NCBI RefSeq assembly: GCF_024679245.1
Contig: NC_090174.1
Coordinates: forward strand, 43,160,188 to 43,224,187
Length of the DNA stretch: 64,000 bases
Direction: 5' to 3'
Origin: Pseudorasbora parva
Taxonomy: Eukaryota > Chordata > Actinopteri > Cypriniformes > Gobionidae
Shown: in pieces, positions 58,651-64,000 of the stretch
Layout of the letters: the number at the start of each line of letters is the position of its first letter
Position numbering within the stretch: position 1 is the first letter of the stretch
The notes under the pieces: generated by a model
What the model saw: only the letters and a program-made list of their open reading frames with translations
Told to the model about the DNA's origin: nothing
Database searches by the model: none
Translations under genes and position numbers: made by a program

Positions 58651-61600
58651 ATATATATAATTCTAATATATATATTTTGGTCACACTTAGTCCAATAATA
58701 TGCAAATGAAAGAAATAAGCGAGTGAGTGGAGGCAGGTTTTTGTGTCAACTTACTGTTTGGATTTGAGAGAACGAGAAAGTTCAGCTGGTATGGTTTATC
58801 TATTCTGTGGAAATCTGAAGTGCGTATTTGAAGCGTTTAAGATGCCTTTTTAAAAGACTACAATTGAAAAATGTAATATATTATATTCAACCTGCCAAAG
58901 TGGCAAATAAGAGTGACTGTGTTACATGCCACTGCTAAAATTCATCTGCATTTTGGGTGTAAATGTCTAGCCCTATAATATGATAGAGGTACAAAAAAGA
59001 TTTTAGTAGCAAAGAAAAGGGCTGTTAGATTTACTTTTTGTATTTAATTACAGTTTTAAAAAGAAACATTTTCAGGTTGTTCTCTTATGTTTACACTTTT
59101 ATTGTATTTTTACAGAATTGTTCTGGCAACAACAGCTGCTATTTTTTTTTTCTGTGAGAAATGACAGGATTTTTTTTTTTTTCGTGTTATATTTGCAGAC
59201 ATCACAGAGAACATTTAAATCCACCTTGGCTTGTCTGTCATGTCCCCACATTTTCAAATCAACGAGTGCCAAAATGACTTCAGTGATTTTCGCCCCATAC
59301 TCCAGTGATTCTAGCGTTTTGAGAGAAACTGGTCACATTAAGATGACCTTTTTACAATATACTTTCATATAGACACCTTCAATTCAGACACCACAGCTCC
59401 ATACACGATGGCATAGCATTTGTCATCCTTATTGCATGGTTACCTTGCCAACAAAATCTCATGTCGAATTACTGATATACTTAATCTCTGCATTGATCAC
59501 AGTTATTCCCCAGACCCTTAATAAACCAGCTGCATTTAAGCAGGTAACCCTGTCCTCCTAGACCTTAGGAGCAATAGCCTTGAGGCGGTAAGGATCCACA
59601 GTTATACATAACACTATGAGTGCATCGCTAAATATCAGAGAAATCATTAAGTCTCCATAGAACGCCTCTGCTAAGGGGCTCAGCCAAGGAAAGAGGTGAG
59701 ACATTAATGCTAGCAAAAAAAGAGATGATTGTTTACTTTAGATCTATGGTTTCGAACAGGTCATTACTCGCAGCACATCAACAATGTGGTGGAGGAGATA
59801 ACAGGCAGCCTTAGGTTAATGGGTGTTTGCATCACCAACAAATTGTCATTGGCCCTGAACGCCCCTTCTTTGTTGAAGACTAAACAACAGCACCTCAACA
59901 TCCTAACAGGGCGTTCACTAAGACACTGATTAAATCACTGTGAATTGCTGCATCTGCAACTGATTGTTGGCTGCTAATAGCATTTCTCTGTAGAAGGTAG
60001 CAGAGAAATGTCTGTATTCACAACGGTATTCACCACGTTGCGTCACTGCTCATTTGTATACAGTTGAACGCTCTCAGTCGGCCATGTCACATTGCTGGAA
60101 AGCTCCACTACCCTTGGTTACTGTTGCTAACTCATACATACTTCACAGAATGTCCCGTAGGAATAGACCTTAATCAGGGTAGTGCCACGCTTTTTGACAG
60201 TAATGAACACAAGACTGTGAGGGACAGAAGTATAGTGTGTTCAACGGATTGTACTGTTGTTTAACAACATGCCGATTGTTCAGCTGACAAAATGTCTTGT
60301 TTTGAAAGTTGTGAAATGTGAAAATGACAAGATTTATGCACTTTATACAGGGCTTTACAATTTAAAGACTTTGTCTGTCCCTCACATTTTCATACACTCA
60401 TTTTCATTCACGTTAAATTCAATATGCTGTCTAAACTGACTAAGGTTGGTGCAGGACTTTTAAATCAGGCAACAAAGTACTTATTATATTGTAAGTGAAA
60501 AGATCTGCTTCTTTTGACAGCTCATTCACAATGGTCTAAATCAACGTGTGAATAAAACAATGTTAAAGGAAACTAAAAAAGAAACTATTAACAGGCAAAA
60601 TAAATTTAAAAAATGTATAATGTTTTCAAGTGAAGAAAGAACATAAATAAATGAGAGTTGATTCTTATCAACACCCCATATGTATGCATTAGTTTTACAG
60701 TTTTACAAGGGTTTCTCTGGAATATACAAACATTCTCAGAAAAATAAACAAAACCTTGAATACGTCATTGCTATTAGAGAGTCCATCTTGTCTGGCACGT
60801 TATTAGAATTATAATGTTTGTGTCGTTCTAGATATGAAATACTGACAGAGCGCTGTTTATGCGTTACACGTCTCTCGCGGAGATAGGCCTTCCACAGAGC
60901 TATGATTATTTCGATGTTTATTATATAAATGTTATATAACAGACGTTATAGATGTTATAAAATTGTTTAAAACGAGTGGGACTTGTTAAAAGTTGCATGG
61001 TGACTAGCATAGACTGTAATTAGGTGACTAGCCGATACTGGAGCAGCAACGGTGAGTGAACGGCTGAACGAGACTTCACGAGATGAGCATAAACCGAGAG
61101 AGAAATAAATTTGGCGCTTGAATTTACAACATGCTCTTATTCGTGGCTGTTTTATTTCATTCGTGTAAAGTTGTAAAGGCTTTTTGTGACAACGGATTAC
61201 CTGAGTCTGTAAGTTCGTCCCCGGTTCGTCCCTATATTTTTAGTGCCAAGAACTACATAACTAGCATCTCATAAGTCATAACAATTTATATATGCATAGC
61301 TTATGTGTGCAATACTGGCTGGTATGTTAAATAATGTTTATCAATTAAAGGATGCAAGTAATTTTACCTTTGAACGCCCTTGTTGACTCATCTCCCCTCA
61401 GACGCAGGCTTGTACGTGATTCTAAAAATGTCCACAAGATGGCGCCCTTTATCGGTGAATTCGATATTACAAAACCGATACCCGATTATGGGAAAAGGCT
61501 TAAATATCGGGACCACCATACATTGGTCGATCACTACCTTCCATGCACCAAAAAACAAACGAAAATAACAACTTTATTCAACAACGTCTTCTTTCTTGTC

Positions 61601-62232
61601 ATTCTTACACTATTCACTTTGTTGGGCTATTCAAACTGTGCAGTGCTCCCAGGTGCTAGGACAGAACAGCAGATCACAATTGGCTGAATTGTCTGGCAAC
61701 ATTAACAAAAAACCCTTTAAAGGGGCTTATGTTAATGTATTTTAAAATGATTCAGGTCACTCTGTGTGCATGTGAACTGTACTATTTACAGGTTAACTTT
61801 AACTGTTTACAGTTTACTGTACCAGTAGCCTATGGGATTGCAGATCTGCAGTTTTATAACAGAAGTACGAGGGTCTTATTTTTGCACTTACATAAATTAT
61901 TCAGTAATGTTATACATGTACACATGTTTTTCCTTGAGTTGAAAGTATTTTCTGTGGTAATAAACAACATGCTACTGATGCAACTTGTACCGGAATATTC
62001 CAATTGGTGCTTACTGCAGAGGCAAATGATGTCCAGATGATGTCCATGCCTAATGGATGGAGTTATGTTTATTTAAAGGGTTAGGGTGTGACTGGACCTT
62101 ATAGCTTCACCCATCTGCAGTGAGCAGCCTCTTCAATATTCTGATGTGCAATGCGTGCCAACCCTTTTGCAGGTCAAAAAGAGCATCCTGACCTGCTGCA
62201 TAAGTGTCTGTTATGGCAAATCGCCTCAGTCA

Positions 62233-62264
62233 AAAATAAATAAATAAATAAATAAATAAATAAA
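62233..62264. repeat. (AAAT)n microsatellite
   Basis: Eight or so AATA/AAAT units. Confidence 0.9.
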
Positions 62265-62396
62265 CTAAACCCTGCAGTGCATAGTGAAAATAGCTCTGTC
62301 CATCACATGGGGCATGTCTTCCTGCTGTTAAAGGTTATCACTACATTGAGAGGTGTGAAATTATGGCCAGCAGCAGCATCTGGAAAGAGGCTAAGG

Positions 62397-62456
<60 letters not shown>
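62397..62456. repeat. (TC)n microsatellite
   Basis: About 58 bp of pure TC repeat. Confidence 0.95.
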
Positions 62457-63898
62457 GTTATATTCTATGTTTAAACTCTCCAGTACATTTAATTTTACAG
62501 AGCTGTAATTAGGGGCACACATTCAGGTTTCCGCTAGCCTTGTCCTATGTGGCGCCAAAACTTTGATAGTTTTTCTAGCTATGTTTAAAGGAAGTGTATC
62601 GTAAGATTGTGGCCAAAACTTGTACTGCAATCACTTTCAAATGAATGTAGAGCGGTGTATCCCTCTACCCCTCCCCCCTGACTCGAGGTTGCCAGATAGG
62701 CTCCAGGATCCAGCAGGAACGTTTGTAGCTGCAGCTGTGGTAAGTAACTAGAGCAGAGCTGGCAACCCGGATGCCGAAACACTACTGACTTCGGGATTGG
62801 TCAATAAGTGGAGGGTGGCGAATTAGGCAAAAACACAACTTGTCAACATCAGTTGAGGGCTGCAACAACAACTTTTAAATGACAATACTGGCCGGACTAA
62901 CTGTTGTCACTGATATAAATATTTGTAATTAACATGATTTCTTAATGTCCAGTGACATATCAGGGCAATTTTATGATTAATTGAAATACATTTCTTACAT
63001 ACAGTCCCTTTAAGACATTTCACCTCTAAATCTGGCAACCCGTTTTATTAATGAATTAAAACTTCTTCAAATGGAAATGTTATCCACTGTGTAAAATGTT
63101 TCTAATCAGTGAATTTGAATGTATAGCTATTGAAAGACGGGATGGTGTGTAGCCTAGTCTATCTAACGTATCTAACGCTCACTGGCGAATGCTGTTCTCA
63201 CTGTTCAGTGGATTGCTTCATGCATCAGTGACTCAGGCCCATCGGCAAACATTCATCTTCATTTATCAGGGGTGAAATTTCCTTCCTCGCTCCCTCTTCC
63301 TTCCACCAGTCCAACACTCTCACATCATCTTAAATCCTACAGCAGCACTACTCACTGTTCCTCAAATGTGCCAGGAGTTCGTGTCTCATCTGATCTGTCA
63401 GCTGTCCATCCATTTGTTCATCCATACAGTCACTGACCCATTCGACATGTGGCCGGATGTGACTCCATCTTTCCATCCATCATCATCAGCTGATCAGTAT
63501 GTCATCCCCTGAAGCATCAGTCTATTTTCATTCAGCTTCATTCCCACTGACAAAACTGTGCAAAAAATTCAAGCAAGTTTCCAAACATTCCCTCTATGGG
63601 TCATGCAAATAGCCTTCTCCCAGACTCACACCATTGGTTACTGCTATGGGATGCTTGAATTAAACGGAAACATCAACCAATGAAAGGTTTTCTTCAAGTG
63701 AATTATTTCAGCGCTCTGAAATACTCGACTCTGATTGGTCAATTGCGCCAGCGGTCTGATAATAGTGCAACAGTGGGTTCCGAAAGTAAAACCTACATTT
63801 TCTCTAAACTTTTCAAGGTATGTGAGCCAAAAGGTTGTTAATCTATGGTAGCCTATTTGCATATTTCAACTTATTTTTCAAATAATCGTGTTTAACAG

Positions 63899-64000
63899 TA
63901 GCCTAAAAATCTAGACGCACCCTAGCGGCAGCAAATTTAATCTGCCCGCGAGTGTCGTCTAGCAACTCTCCAATCACATCGTGTATAGAGTCGGTGGGCG
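63899..64000. mobile_element. TAGCCT-ended element, left end only (cut by window edge)
   Basis: TAGCCTAAAAATCTAGACGC followed by ACCCTAGCGGCAGCAAATTT repeats the first 50 bp of the element at 48554 almost exactly, and continues CCAATCACATCG. The right end and target duplication lie outside the window. Confidence 0.8.

Noticed and set aside
61352..61687. 111-codon plus-strand frame as a gene
   Set aside because: No recognised domain, no splice context or promoter evidence; kept only as a finding.

Overview
The window is intron-rich vertebrate DNA, almost certainly from a cyprinid (carp or zebrafish-like) fish. It is AT-rich, its genes are split into short exons with GT-AG borders, it carries long pure (TA)n, (GA)n and (CA)n tracts, and it is full of DNA transposons and foldback repeats of types known from cyprinid genomes. 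No rRNA, tRNA, CRISPR array or operon was seen.

Three protein-coding genes are supported. (1) fam219a, plus strand, 3970-6551: six coding exons giving a complete 184-residue protein. (2) A klf9-like Kruppel-like zinc-finger gene, minus strand, 11716-13925: two coding exons, 219 residues, convergent with fam219a. (3) trpm3, minus strand, 21513-56460: the last 18 coding exons, covering about 1312 residues. They run from the cytosolic N-terminal homology region through all six membrane helices, pore, TRP helix, coiled coil and long C-terminal tail; the 5' exons lie beyond the right edge. A klf9-type gene just downstream of trpm3 on the same strand matches the order on human chromosome 9, which supports both identities.

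Region by region: 1-3650 is non-genic DNA with two short elements and a near-perfect 77-bp hairpin. 3650-6551 is the fam219a promoter and gene. 6552-11715 holds 3' UTR material, a TTAA-flanked element and a dead Tc1/mariner copy. 11716-14200 is klf9-like and its promoter. 14200-21512 is intergenic or possible trpm3 3' UTR, with a transposon nested inside another. 21513-56460 is trpm3, whose introns hold a 9-bp-TSD element, a solo LTR with a 5-bp TSD, two decayed Tc1/mariner copies, a hAT with an 8-bp TSD, a DIRS-like retroelement deletion derivative, several foldback elements and the long microsatellites. 56461-64000 is one 5' intron of trpm3, still open at the window edge.

The genes are not a pathway. 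Trpm3 is a cation channel of the cell membrane, klf9-like is a nuclear GC-box-binding regulator, and Fam219a is a small conserved protein of unknown biochemical role. The most unusual non-genic content is the DIRS derivative (39005-41450), which keeps inverted termini, an internal complementary region, a broken gag-like frame and only the tail of a tyrosine recombinase. Next is a family of TAGCCT-ended elements with 9-bp target duplications, present in three copies.
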